From Syngnathus acus (taxonomy: Eukaryota > Chordata > Actinopteri > Syngnathiformes > Syngnathidae): a stretch of DNA of 64,000 nucleotides. Numbering within the stretch: the first letter of the stretch is position 1; the number at the start of each line of letters is the position of its first letter. Below, in pieces: positions 36,601-49,600 of the stretch. Made by a program: the position numbers and the translations under genes. The notes beneath the pieces are model-generated. The model was not told the origin of the DNA and made no database searches. It worked only from the letters and a program-made list of their open reading frames with translations. The stretch spans positions 3,572,476 through 3,636,475 of the forward strand of contig NC_051089.1 of the NCBI RefSeq assembly GCF_901709675.1, read 5' to 3'.

Positions 36601-38914
36601 AGTTCTTTGGATCTTATAGAATGCAAATACATTTAAATAATGGTGCAAATGTGGATTATTTACGGTGAAGGTCAGTGGTAATTGCATTGACATTTTGCAC
36701 ATCAAATCTGAATTTAAATGAAGAAGGATGTGTGTGAATCTTACCCGAAGCCTGAGCAAAACCTGAAGAACAGGAAGAAGCCGTAGCTTTGAGTGAAGCA
36801 CGACAGGAAGGAGAAGATCAGGTCGATGGACAGGACGTAGATCAGGCATTTCCTGCGCCCCATCTTGTCGCACAGACCCCCCCACACCAACGCCCCCACC
36901 ATCATGGCCACGTACACCAGCAGGCCTGATGGACACGAGTACGCCTCTTGTTACGTACGCATTATATAAATATATAATATACACATATATTTATGAAATA
37001 ATGAATTAAATAATAAATATATAATATATGCATATATTAATAAAATAATTAATTAAGTAATAAATATAATTTACACATGTATTAATAAAATAACAATGAA
37101 AAATAGTCAACAAATTGCATTTATTCGCTGAAAGTATTTTCTTGTACGTGACCTGGAGTGCCTTTGAACTTAATAAGGTATAAGAAGAACCAAATAATAT
37201 GAATCATAACATGTAAAAATTTAAAAAATTTAAGTAAATTCTTGCTGTATGCAACGTAAATACATTTTAATATGTTAAATGTAAGTTTTTTTTTAGATTG
37301 GATTTTAGGTATAGCTGTTTTTATTCAAAATATATTGAATGTTATTTTAATGCAATTCTATTTCATCCTATTTTATTTCAATGTGTCCCTAAGTGTGTCA
37401 AATAATGGTGGGCATCATTAGCATCGTAAACGACCTCTTTAGACGTGTGGCCTGGCAGCACAAGTACATCTAACATCCACCAGGGGGCAGCATTTCCCTT
37501 CTATGAACACGTTCAAGTCCCCATTTGATATGTTTTTAGAGACTGACTTCATGTTGATGCCAGCGATCAAGACAGCTGAATATTCATGCAGTAGGAATAA
37601 GAAATAAAGGTCAGCGTCATAAAACGTTGAAGTCGGCTACTGGCAAATGTTTTTCCGCCGCCATTAAGGGTTTGTTAATGGCGCCGCCTCGGTCAGCAGG
37701 TGTTCAAGTCCAGTTGAGCCATTATTGTACAGCTTCGATGAACGACCCGCCGCGCTGCCCATTAGATACAAACCATTATGAACTTCCTCTTGGTGTCTCG
37801 GGGGGGGGGGGATTTAGTCATCCGTGCTTCCCAACCTAGTCAGTTTTACTACACGGCCCTAAATACAGCACGACCGTAAACGGCTTAACGGCACGTGCAG
37901 CCGTCGTGTGTACCTTTCCTGTGCGGATTAGTGGTCCGAAGCTCGACATGCCTCCTTCTACGTAAACTGGTCCACCTCCTACAGGTTCTCTCCTCAAGTG
38001 GCGGCGTTATGAAATGAAGGACTGCCCTTAAAGGACTGATGACAAACTGACCTACCTTCCACACACCAAACTAACTAACTAACTAACTGCAATCCAGACA
38101 TAACCGCGAGTCTGACACTTTAGTGTTTCGACAGCTGTCGAATATAAGAACTGGTTTGATAGTCAAGGTCAAGCATTCAAACTCATTTCTGCTTGGAAAG
38201 TCCGTGAGGTCCTCCCAATTAGGAGCCAAGAAAAAGTTCAGTCCAATGAAGAACTGATCATGTGGTCCATTAAGAGGAAGATGCAAAGAATTGTTATTCT
38301 GAATGCCATCTGTGCCCCCGGTCCGAGGAGCGTGAGCGTGAATCAAAGTGGATCATTCTGCTGATATGATTCCTATTCCCAGTGCCGATAGCCCGCCGCT
38401 CTCCTCCGGCCCGCCGCTTCCCTCCGGCTCTGCTCGAACAAGACGGCGCCATCTCATTTACACCGGGTGCTTTCTCCTGCTTTACCCGCAGAAGTGTCAG
38501 AGGCTCCGAGTGTGTCTGACAGCACTTTGCCTCTCCCACTGCAGCAACATGTTCCGTACTAGCCCGCAAACACATTCGCCCCCCCCCCCCCTCCCACACA
38601 CACACAGGCAAGATGCAATCACCACCCGCTTCCTCATTCATCTCTCACACTACAGCATCCCTGGAGCCTGTTGTTAAGATGAAATGATGTACACTCTGAC
38701 TGTGCAGCAGGCCGCAGGAACAAGGTGAGAGGCTTTCATTTGCTCTGGCAGGAGGAGGAACAGACGTTATTTCCCTGTGATTTGGACCGATGCGGCATAC
38801 TGATTCCAAGTCTTCTGAGCTGCCTACTGTTCGATATTATCAACACAGTAGAAAATATTCTCTTGTGCCTTTTGTTAGAAAGCAAAGGGATCGAGGCCTG
38901 CCTCACATTTGTAG

Positions 38915-38998
<84 letters not shown>

Positions 38999-39965
38999 GC
39001 CTTTCAACGGGCTGACTGACAGACAAACAACAAGCAAACAAATTTACATCCACTCAACCACCACCGACCCATCCAACTAACTAACTAACTAACTAACTAG
39101 CCTTTCAACGGGCTGACTGACAGACAAACAACAAGCAAACAAATTTACATCTACTCAACCACCACCGACCCATCCATCCAACTAACTAGACATCCAACCA
39201 AACAGACATAAAAAACAACCAACAGACCAATCAACCAGTTAACTATCAAAGCAACCATACTACCCTGTAAATTAAAGCGCAAGGCAGGTATACCTCTGGA
39301 CTGAAAAGATTGAAATAAGAATACATGTATTTATATATATTTTTAACTAGCTGACTGCAACCCACCCAAACTAGGTCCACGTTTGAGCCCCGAACCACCC
39401 ATTGAGAACCCCTAAATTTACGGTATGCTGTCAGCCATCTTGGAATACCTTCCAGCCTTTGGCGGTTCTTTCTCGGTCACTTACCCAACAAGCCCTTGTC
39501 CGAGTTGGATATGCACATGTCCTTCTCAGCGCTCGGCATGACGAAGCCCACCACGAAGCCGTCCACACCGTCGGCCATCAGCGCCAGGCCTAGCACGACG
39601 AAGAGCATCCACTGGAAGCGACCGTGTCCGCAGTCCTCCATGATGGTCTCATACTGCTCAGGCAGATTTTCCTCATCATTGTCCTCTTGTTGGGCGGCCA
39701 ACCGGGCCTTTCGCCGGGCCTCCTGGCGCGCCGCTCGCCGGGCCTCCTTGATCTCGTCCGGGTGCGGCACGCCCTGGTACTCGCCCTCGTACATTTGCTC
39801 GTCCTCATCAGCGCCCTCTGTGGCGTCGCTGGCGGCGTCCTCCTCTTGAGGCGGGTAGTCCGTTTGGTAGGGGTATCCGTCCCGACCTCTTCCATCTTGG
39901 CTGTAGGTGTACTCGCCCGCTTCGGTCACCTGCTGGTTGACGTTGTTCTGATAGGGGTCGTTCAT
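33628..39965 (-). CDS. sv2b: synaptic vesicle glycoprotein 2B
   Basis: Twelve-span MFS-fold protein of synaptic vesicles. Exons: 39485-39965, 36745-36925, 36257-36408, 35930-36063, 35342-35431, 35157-35270, 34993-35081, 34684-34848, 34483-34616, 34208-34408, 33964-34123, 33628-33811; all phases join, 694 aa (human SV2B 683). Acidic cytosolic N-terminus with YEGEYQGVPHPDE (PHPD favours SV2B over SV2A/C), then CGHGRFQWMLFVVLGLALMADG (first helix), MFS loop GGLCDKMGRRKC, RGEHLSWLCMFWM, PESPRFLLE. The large luminal loop has pentapeptide-like repeats (VKFEDSLFENCYFED, NSFFENCTIKNTVF) and sequons NFS, NCT and NTT. The end is LPETREKILS. A 5' UTR acceptor near 40046 is likely, so the promoter lies further right and was not found. 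VDGFVVGF replaces the mammalian VEVFVVSF in helix 1. Confidence 0.95.
36926..39484 (-). other. sv2b intron between coding exons 1 and 2
   Basis: Contains a short CTAA repeat at 38067-38088, a CpG-rich patch at 38380-38580 with CCGCC words, a poly-C/CACA run at 38579-38606, and the TAAC microsatellite/101-bp duplication. No coding exon seen. Confidence 0.6.
38916..39190. repeat. (TAAC)n microsatellite and 101-bp tandem duplication
   Basis: An almost perfect TAAC tract at 38916-38998 leads into a unit beginning CCTTTCAACGGGCTGACTGA (39000). The same unit recurs 101 bp later (39101), including a shortened TAAC tract, with only a few differences. Recent slippage or unequal-exchange duplication. 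Confidence 0.93.
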
Positions 39966-42900
39966 GGTTTCCTCCTGGTCGTGATCCGGCGGGCTCGCAG
40001 GTTTCCGGTGCTCGGGGACGTCAGAGTGTCGGCGTGCGACGATGCACTACAATCTTTGCATGCTCAACCTAAAACATTACATGATATTATCGTGACTACA
40101 AGTGCAAAAAGATCCCAGCGGTGCAGAAGGATGAAATACATACTGCAAGATTTTGATCAAGGGCCAAGTATTAATACTAAGAAACGCCAATTTAAACATT
40201 GGAAAAATTTCCACCACCATCCCAGGACGGAGTTTTATTTAATTGTTTGGAAAATTCAGCCACCTAGGCCCAATAAAAGCATTTAAAATAGCATTTATTT
40301 AGCTACTAAAACTTGATTCTTATTTTAATGCTTTTTGTCTCTCTAAATAGAAAACAGTTGTTTTGTTTTTTAAGCCATCGAGAAAACAATTATGACCTCT
40401 CCAGAAGTGCTTTTTTACGAGTGAATAAAATAATAATTGTATCTAATCTCATCTGACCTTACCAAGTCAAAGGACAAACGTCAGTGATGTCCGCTTTCCT
40501 ATTAAACTCATTTGACTGGTAATAAGTAACTTAACTCAAATTGATGGAATTATACTGTAATGTCCATACTTTTTATGGAATGACATTTCCTTCAAGATGG
40601 AGAAGTGACATTTTAGTCTAGACAGAAGCAACATGGAGGCTTAGTTGGGCTACAACCTGCAACTCAGCATGCTAGACTACAAAAATATGAATTAATGAGG
40701 ACTCCTTTTGGTAGATGGCTAAATTAAAGTTAATGGTAAAGTTTTCTTACCAGATGGGGCCTTCCATTAAACTACTTCGGAGCAAAAAAATAGGTCCAAG
40801 GGACATTTTCAAACGCCCAAAGCTGACATGTCAGTTTATCCCGAGACCGTGATGCAGTCAAGCCTGAGGGATTAGGATCCAACCTCACGATACGACAACC
40901 CCCACCCTCACCCATCCCCACCCTACCTCACCCGGGATCATCTCTACAGGAGTCCGACCCCCTCTCGAGGGTGGCCTGATGGTATGATCCCGTCTGTGAC
41001 ACCCAGCCCAAACAGCTGAGATATTTTATTAAAAGGAGTCAGGACACCAGTAGCTAGCTCATTTGCATTTTCCGTGTGAATTTTTTGCTCTCTTCTGTAT
41101 GTTAATGTGGGCCGACTCAAAAGCCAAGTCAATAAATGTCTTTACTATATATTCTGTTCACCCCAACTTGTTTAATCGCAATATAATATTGCATTTGTTT
41201 AAGATGATTTAAGCAGAAAAATCCACCAGTTTTTATCCAACACGCGGGGCGGCCATTTTGTCTTGCACTGCCACCTGCAAACGCAATATTAATCAGAATA
41301 CCCTGTTTAGATTAGTGGAGGTCCACTAAACATATTTTAATTATATATTGATGACCCACCCCCTCCAGCAGGTCATTTGGTACAGTCTGCAATGGGACAT
41401 CATTCCAGAGTAGAAGCACAAAACTCTGTATAATCCCGAGGCCAGATAATTCCAGCGCAAAGCGGATTAGCTCCACCCCGGCAAAGCTATTGGCTAAATT
41501 TAGCGCAGCCACGCTTGCGCGCCTTCATTAAGCCCCGCCCTAATCTCCCTTCCTTGCTTCTAGCACGAGTTTGTCATGGCCCAAACAATCCTGTTTGTAA
41601 TCTCACATGAGGCTAATATGAATTGAACCAAGCCCGTCACCGTGACAAATACAGGGACGCTTCACAGAATGTCCTTCACTTCTCACGCCGGAACACGCTA
41701 ATGGAACAAACTGTGATTATAATTCCATGAGATGGTGGGGGGGGGGGGGGGGGTTCTGGAATAGAAAAGATGACAAATGGCAAAAACAGAATAGGATGGT
41801 ATTATTCAAATAATTAGAAATGCATCTCAAATAATAATGCTACATGTTCCGTTCAAAATGTGAAACTCATTTACAGTAAAATATATTTTTAGACTAATTA
41901 CGTTATTATATTAAATATAAAATATGTGCTTGAGAATTTGATACACATTTTATTTCACCACAGCACCATCTGGTGGATGTAGTGGGGCACTGCATCATTT
42001 GTCCCCAATGGAAAATTGCCACTTTGTTGGCCTTTTAATTAAAGGACAAGCGACTGGTAATCCGCTGGTCTCTCGTGAATGGAAGAGGGATGTTGTGCAG
42101 GTGAGTGGGCGGAGTGAAAGTGTCCCAGCACAAATCCCTCACCTTCCATTGGATGGGATGACCGGGTTTCTGGTCACCTGACATGATACGAGAATGGCAC
42201 GGATGTTTGATGTGTGCCAAGTATGCACTCAATCTAATAAGTACTGCTGATGGATTACATCATGCTTTGTGTTGTCCCCCTGGCATTCTCCAAATTTTAT
42301 TTTTTTAAAGTCTGTCAAGCATAATCTAAGTGCTGTATTGCATCTGGATTTTTTCCCCCTCTTTTGTTTACTTGGAGAAGTCACCAGACGCCCATAATAC
42401 TTTTGTTGCCGCAGTTGTGATTCATAAAAGCAGAGAGGACGACAGAGGCGCTCGTAATTCTTTCCTCTCAGACATGTTTGTGTTGGACAAAAATCATTAA
42501 ACTAATTAAAAAGTCTTGCCGGTGATCAAGCCTCCTCCTCAGCTCGCTTTGTTTATCGCCTCCACTCAAGTTATTAACACAGATGAGGTCGGAAAAACAC
42601 CTTCAAAATAACACCTTTGCGTTTTGAACATGTTAATCATCTACAATACCAGGACAAACGTATTGGGATAAATATTATAAAGGTGCAGATATGAATAAAT
42701 AAATAGTGTATATAGTACGTCTATGTTGATCATTTTCCTATTTTGTTTAATCTTTGTTGGTAATAATTGTGAGGATTAGTTATTATAATCAATGTCTTTT
42801 TTTCAGTTTGGACATAAATCTCCCTTTGTTTTTTTCTTTAGCACATTGGGTTTTCATACAATAATAACACTATAATAACAATATATGTAACATAGTCATG

Positions 42901-43415
42901 TATTTATATTCAAACCGGTTCCGCTTTGCACTAAACACTCAAGAAGTAGCTCTCAACTAGTTTCAAAAAGGTTTATGACCCTGGACCCTGGCTGTAACTT
43001 ATTCTGTTGGGACCACTGTGGTTTTTGGACCAACAGAGGTCAGTGCTGCACTCACAAATTGCCTTCTCCACAACATAACGTAAAACAAGTAATTTAGCTT
43101 AAGGATCTACTGGAAATAAATCTTATAGGTTTGGCTCGTATGTTGATATGAAATGTTTCAACTTTGTAACAAAAAATAAATAAAATAAATACAAACGACA
43201 ACATTTTATTGTGGATACACTAACCGGATGTTACTGCATTGATTGCCAGAATTTGTAGATTGAAATAAACAGTGAAAATTTACTAAAATTCAAGATAAAA
43301 TTATACATTTCGTTATGAACTAGTAGCAATGTGAACAACAGTGTTGGTAGACGGTATTGTTAAGTTTAAATCATTCAAAAATGTTATTTTACTAACTTTT
43401 TTCGTATAAATTACA
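39966..43415. other. sv2b 5' region / intergenic to akap13
   Basis: No coding gene recognised. Likely holds sv2b 5' UTR exon(s) and promoter, not resolved. Includes a 17-nt poly-G run (41737-41753). The rest is AT-rich. Confidence 0.5.
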
Positions 43416-43451
43416 TGACGTCACGTTTAAGGGCGGGGTCGTAACTTCCGG
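43416..43451 (+). promoter_or_regulatory. akap13 promoter motifs: CRE, GC box, ETS
   Basis: A perfect cAMP response element TGACGTCA (43416-43423), GC box GGGCGGGG (43431-43438) and ETS site ACTTCCGG (43444-43451) lie within 36 bp, upstream of the predicted non-coding exon 1. A CRE is notable for a protein kinase A anchoring gene; function inferred. Confidence 0.6.
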
Positions 43452-43479
43452 TGTTGAGTTAGCTCCGCCTCTTAGAGTT

Positions 43480-43678
43480 GTCCTGGGAGACGCTAACAAC
43501 TGCGGTGAAAAAAAAAGTGCAGTCGAGTCGACACACTTGGGTTACTTTTTATTCGTGCGTGCGTGTGTGTGCGTGTGACCACGCCGTCGCTCGACACGCG
43601 TTTAAAAGGACATTCTTGACACTTTATGGGGATTAATATGCACCCAAAAAGAGCGTGAAGCGTCGTCTTCTCTTTCAG
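43480..43678 (+). other. akap13: akap13 non-coding exon 1 (predicted)
   Basis: CpG-rich leader ending TCTCTTTCAG before the donor GTAAGAAG at 43679. The start is approximate. It contains a 6-codon uORF (ATG at 43638). Assigned to akap13 because it is the only CpG-rich promoter with a strong donor upstream of the MKLTPQQAPLY exon on this strand; the splice to 51701 is inferred. Confidence 0.5.
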
Positions 43679-46600
43679 GTAAGAAGAGCTAACTTTTTTT
43701 GTTTAAACACACGAGCCGCTTGCATGATTCTTCAAGCTAGTTCCGTTCTCCTTCGTTACAATAACTTTTTTTAATTAGTTTGTGCTATACTGTTATTAAG
43801 GTAGTTTTATTTCCCCCAATAACATGTTGCTGTCTAACACTAACGGGCGACTGGAGAAAAACAAACGGCTGATGTCGGGCGTCTACGAGCCAGTTAATTA
43901 GGAACATCCGAGATATGTCGCTGAAAGTTCTCACGATGCTGTTTTGGTTTTGAGGCGTTAAGTTTGAAATGTGTTCATGTTGAACTCCACTGTCAACGGC
44001 GTTATTTTTTGGGAACCAGAACATTAGGAACACCCAGTGAAGTCATTACCTAAACAGGTGCTGTTAACTGCTCACTTACAGTAAACCCGGAGAGGCCTGG
44101 CGAATATTTCCCACGTATATCTAAATATAACCCAAACGATGATCCCAACTCTGTCGTTTCAAACTCATCTTATAGTTATTACCCTTCAACATAAATATTC
44201 TGCAGATGATTTGACATAAATGATGGAAATGCAAGCCTTTTAACAATTGACCATATTATTCAGTGATGCATAAATTGCATGGATCATAAGCAGCTCTTTA
44301 TCTTCAGTTGGGCTTGGGCACTCACTGTACTTCCAGTTTGAAGTTTGCTTACTTTCGCATCTTCTAGCATTTTAGAAAAATTGGAAAAATAGATGGATGG
44401 TTGCGAGTAGGTGAGTTTTTCTGCAGATAACTAGGATTTGGTATTTGACAATAAATAATATATAAGCAGTGATGATGACAGACCATTTTTCCCTGTGCGA
44501 ATCCTCCAAATGATCATCAAAATTTGACACCACATTCAAAAATGGGTCGTTGAGGTCGTTGACCCTTACACAAGACAAGCTTGCAAAAAACTTGCGGCAT
44601 GTTCAGCCCGATACGACCGTTACAGTGCTGCCACTTGCGTAGCTTGCAAATTTTCACCAATGTCACCACTTACGTCATCCCGTGTTATATATAAACCAAT
44701 TCTGATTTTGCAGAGAAGTCAACATATCTTTGGACATGTTAGATAAGATGCTTAAAACATTGACTGGACAGTGAATACAGATAGCCATAAAAGAGATAGC
44801 CCGGCAGCCATAAAATGACTTCATTGTTTGGCGACGTGCAGTTGGTTTGTTCTATTGAGAAGCAGAAAAACGATATTTTACAAATGTGCTGTACTGGATC
44901 CAAAAAAAGTTTGTGTTTGCCGCCAACCCCTCAAATTCGAGCGTGATGGAGGAGGCCTCGTAATTACGCTTCATTCACCATAATACGGCGAGCGTTGGAG
45001 TCTCACAAGTTTTCAATTGAGATGCTGTCAAATCGACTTGAGGGTGGCTCAAATGTCTCGTTGTTCCATCGTTGAAGCGTTTTGAAATCAGAGCATTGCA
45101 AATGAATCTAATTGAGAACCCAATCGAGTGCAATTGAGTTAGTTAAACGCAAATGACTTAAGGAAGTTGGTCGCACGTAAACCGGCTGCTTTGTGCTCTG
45201 AGAATGTTCTACTCTATCGATAAAGCGTAAGATGCACGTATACAGTGACATGGGACGGGAAATGGAAACCAGTTGGTTTTTGAGAACCGGTTCGCAGTAA
45301 TTCAATGCCCTGGGTTTGTTTGTTTACTTGCGTGACAATTCCGCATATTGATTTCACTTATGTCGCAAATGAGTGATGACGTTGCAAACAAACAGTGTTA
45401 CTTTGTACTTTTCCAACATGGGGTCAATAATATATGATATAACCAACCCTATTTTGTTTATGTCGGTGTTTTGGGGTGCGGGACTCGACTGTAACGTAGC
45501 CACAGAGACAGCAACTCAACAACGGCGCTACAGAAAAAAACAAAACAATATGCGGACAGGCACAAACATATTTTTCATCAAAAGCTTTTCCCGACGATTT
45601 CAACACCGATGACTAGAAGTGGCGCGGTGTGTGTTCTTGCACAAACTTGAACTCACACTTTGAAGGCCGCACGCCAGCCTTAAACCGACCGGCAGGTCGC
45701 CGGCTCTGCCCGTGACATCAGCGCTTTGATCAGCCTTAGCTCCCGTGTTCGTGCACGGCCGTATTTAGTCTTGGCGAGCGCTCACATGCCCGGCGGATAC
45801 CTGCAGTGTAAACACACCTGCTTTGCTTTCTCTAATGGACTTAGGATGAACACCACCTGAAAGAGGTACGTCTGCTCAAAGCCGGCGTCGCCACTTCATC
45901 TGTGGGGGTAATGTCTCATTGATGCTCCGCCACCCACATTATCAACTTTTATATCATACTTGGAAGTTGCGCACAACCTCCCTCGATTATCTCCCAAGGG
46001 ATAAAGTCCAGCCGGCGTCGCCCGGCAACAGTGCGCTGATAACACTTCATTGGTTTCATAACGACGTGTGTTGTTGTAAAAAATTGTCTTTGTGGGAAGT
46101 GAAACTAGCCTTCAGATCGCATTCTCAAACTCAAGTTATGTATTATGTATATATATATTTTCTTTTTTGTCTCGTACAGGTGATTGAAATTCTGTTGCTA
46201 TCCGACAAAATCTTTAGGACAAGTTCATTCTGGAAGAAATGGCCCAGAAGACTCTAAAATGGCCATTTTCAAAGCAAAGCGGCAGGCTTCTTATGGCTGA
46301 TTTCATTCATCTGCACAAATCAGAAGAGGCCATAAAGTCGACTTATTCATTTCCTGCTTCAAGCAGGGCCTTGTGTGCTTTCGGGCAGAGTTTCCTGTGA
46401 ACACTGCGGCGTGCTCCCAAATAGAGGAAGTGAGTCGGTGGTGCGCGAGAAGGAAGCGTTCGCGACGGCGGCTTGACACAACGGCCGTCGGGATTTGGGG
46501 CGGTTTCTATGACGACAACCAGACGGACTTGACAGTTATTTGCCATCCGGACGTGACTTTTTTTTTTTGGGCCCAGACCCCGGAGGGTTCAAAGTGCATC

Positions 46601-49600
46601 GGCGGGTGAAGCCAAGCCGCACAGACGGATGGTGCTGAGGTACTGAAACACAGACCCGCCTAACCACAAACCACCGTGATGCTAATGCTCGTTTATGTGC
46701 TGTTGGTTCTCACCGCTGTTGATTAAAAACGACTCACAGGGCGAAGCGAAGCTCTGTTTGGCTCTACGGTAAGCAGGCGGACATTACTGTTGGGTGGGGT
46801 GCTATTAATCTGATCAGGCTCGCCACAGGAGTACAGGTTGGCGGTCACTAAGGATCGCCGGCGCTAAACCTATTAGCTCCCAAATGGGACTCGCCACCAC
46901 TTTCTTTTGCGACAAGTCAGCCGTCTGCCGCTTTTAAGGGTATTTAGCGCTCCCTCCATTAAGCGTTTTAGCTGAAAATCGCATCAGTTTGGCCGTTGGT
47001 TTCAAAGAAAATGGCAATTTGGAGCGCAAAATGAACTTTTTTTCAAGTACCACCACTGTTAATAGCAAACTGCACCTTTCTTTGCATCATCTTGAGATGT
47101 TTATCTTGTTGCTTTTTCCGGTGACAAAACAGTACTAGCTATTAGCCAGTGGCCATCGCTAGCGATTCTTTGAACTCGGCAGGCCTCACTTGCGCAATAT
47201 TTAAATTGTGCTTGTGCGGTATTTTTAAGCTTCTTTCAATAGTTATTATCTACATTTATTAGTTATGAAAACAGATGTGCTTTGGTGTTTTGTACAGAAA
47301 CCTAGATATCCAAACTACAGCTTTTGAAAAAAAAAAGTTCTATCTGTATTCGTCATATTAGGAACATAACCAAGATGTCCTAAAGATTTTCTCTGATTGC
47401 TACCTAATTTAAGCTCAACAAATGGGCGACACTAAGCGGCGTAACCATCAGGTCGCTTTAGTGAAATTGCAGCACTTACGTACACTCAGACGATGATGCA
47501 GGTTTGTGCCTCGCTATCCCGAAAGCCTAAATATCACGCGCATTCTTTCTCAAGACGTAACCATGCCTCAACGTGATGGCGGCGTTTCTATTTGCTTAGC
47601 AACGTCCACCAACTGCCTTTGAGGCCGAATGGCGCGGAAACAAAGGGTGGAGGGGTCTGGTCGGTGGCATCCAACCTGGGGTTGAGCCCTGATCAAGGCC
47701 CGGGCCCTGATTACAGACCGCCCCCCCCCCCCCCCCCTCGCACGCCTCTCACAATAAGATAACGCTATCTGGGCGGACAGGTATTTGGTTTCAGCAGGCC
47801 GAGGTAATAACTGTCACCGCAAACACTGAAGAGACCTTTCATCCCGCGGCCCGGTGTTGTCGGCGGGACGTTTGTGCACACTGCACACACACACAGGGCG
47901 CTTTTGTGCAATGGGGGCGGGAGCGAGGGGAGGAGGTCACGTCAATGGGCAGGTTTGATTAAATCAAACAGCCGTGACTATCTAAATGGCGCTGGACGCG
48001 TTGGGGCCCCCCCTGAGCTACTGACGTCGCTTGAGCTAATTTAGCCACGCAGCTGATAGCGGGGCTCAAAACAATAAGCACCAGGAGGCTTCAGCATGTC
48101 GCAGAGGCGCTAACGTCACTGGTTAACCAGTACAGGACACTAAGCAAACGCCGGGTTAAACATCAAACCGCCCTGAGTCACACCACCGCCGCTGCTTTTT
48201 TATCACAACGTCGCGACTCATTTTGGAAGCGGTGACTAGCCAGGAATTCACACTGCAAATGTTTTCCAAGGCGAGTCAGACTCCATATTTGGAAGGAATC
48301 TTGTATTGTGGTAACCTTTAAGATTTCCTTCTCAGTTCATAGCAGAGATTCTGTAAAACCGCCGCACCAGAAGTGAATCTAGGGAGTTGGAGTGAGTGTT
48401 TTCCATCAAAAAAAGTTGAACATATATTAGCACACAAAATCTCAGTAGAGAAATCTAAAATGAAACGAATGAACAAAAGAATAGGTAAACCTTCCTATAC
48501 TTCTTTTTGCAATTTACTGTCACCCGTCTGTCTAGTCTCAAGTTCAATTCTGGAAGCAATTGAAGAATCTCTCCAGGAACGATCAGGGTGTATTTGAGCA
48601 TGGCTGAAGTTCCAGACATGAAACATAACTTGGCTGCTCCTCGGCTGGCTGCACCCACCGTTTTAGTCCGAGTTAATGGGTGGTTTAATCTCGGCAGGCA
48701 GGTGTCGGGTGGCCTTGAGGGATGCCGTTTCCCATACTCCTTCTGTTACAGACCTACAGTGGAGACCAGTAACCGGGTTTTAGTGTGACTACTTGGTTAA
48801 AATTGTATGGCTCATAATCTTAAGTGGATATGACTCAGTCAGATCACCGCTATAATTATTATTTTTCTTAAGGATCGAAAGATTAGGTTTAATGTCTCTC
48901 GTTGTGGCATCAAAAACCACGTTTTTCCATCTGGCACTATTGGTTCAATTCGTACCGGTCGACCCCTATGAGTCTTACCAGAATAGAATGTCAGTGAGAC
49001 TGCGTGCCGTCTGAGAATTAATGAAACAAAGGAAACGATGGCCGCACCATACAGGGTGGTGCGCTTGCAAGTCTTTAACCTGTAAACCAGAAGCACTGGT
49101 TTTTATTTAATGGCGCTTTCTTCTTTCCCTTGCATTCGAATCATTCATAACACAAAAGAAGATCATTCTGTTCTACCAATCAACCGCCCTGCGTTCTCAT
49201 TCTAGCTCCACCCTTCACACACCTCAACAACGGGGTACAGGAAGTAGCTTGGACATTTTCGGCTTTTGCCGTCACGCATTTGTCTATGCTTGTTCTGTAA
49301 GCAACTAGTGACCAGTTCAGGGTGTGGTCCGTCTTTTGCTTAAAGTCGACTGGGAGAGGCTCCAGCACCTTTGACTGAACAGGATATGGGCTTTAGAGAA
49401 AGGCTAGCTGGATTTACGACTGGATAGCAGCATTGGCACGAGTGCCTGTATTGTCCATCTGTATTGACCATTTGAAATAATATAATAAAAACCGTCCCAG
49501 CCCGACAGACAGACACGTCACGACTGCAAATTTTGCTCCGCAAAATGGATGATGGAGTGGCAACGGAGGCGGCTGCCCTGCAATTGCCGGCGGGGGGGCC

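Noticed and set aside
38916-39190. Regularly spaced repeats resembling a CRISPR array
   Set aside because: A tetranucleotide microsatellite plus one tandem duplication in a vertebrate intron; no spacers.
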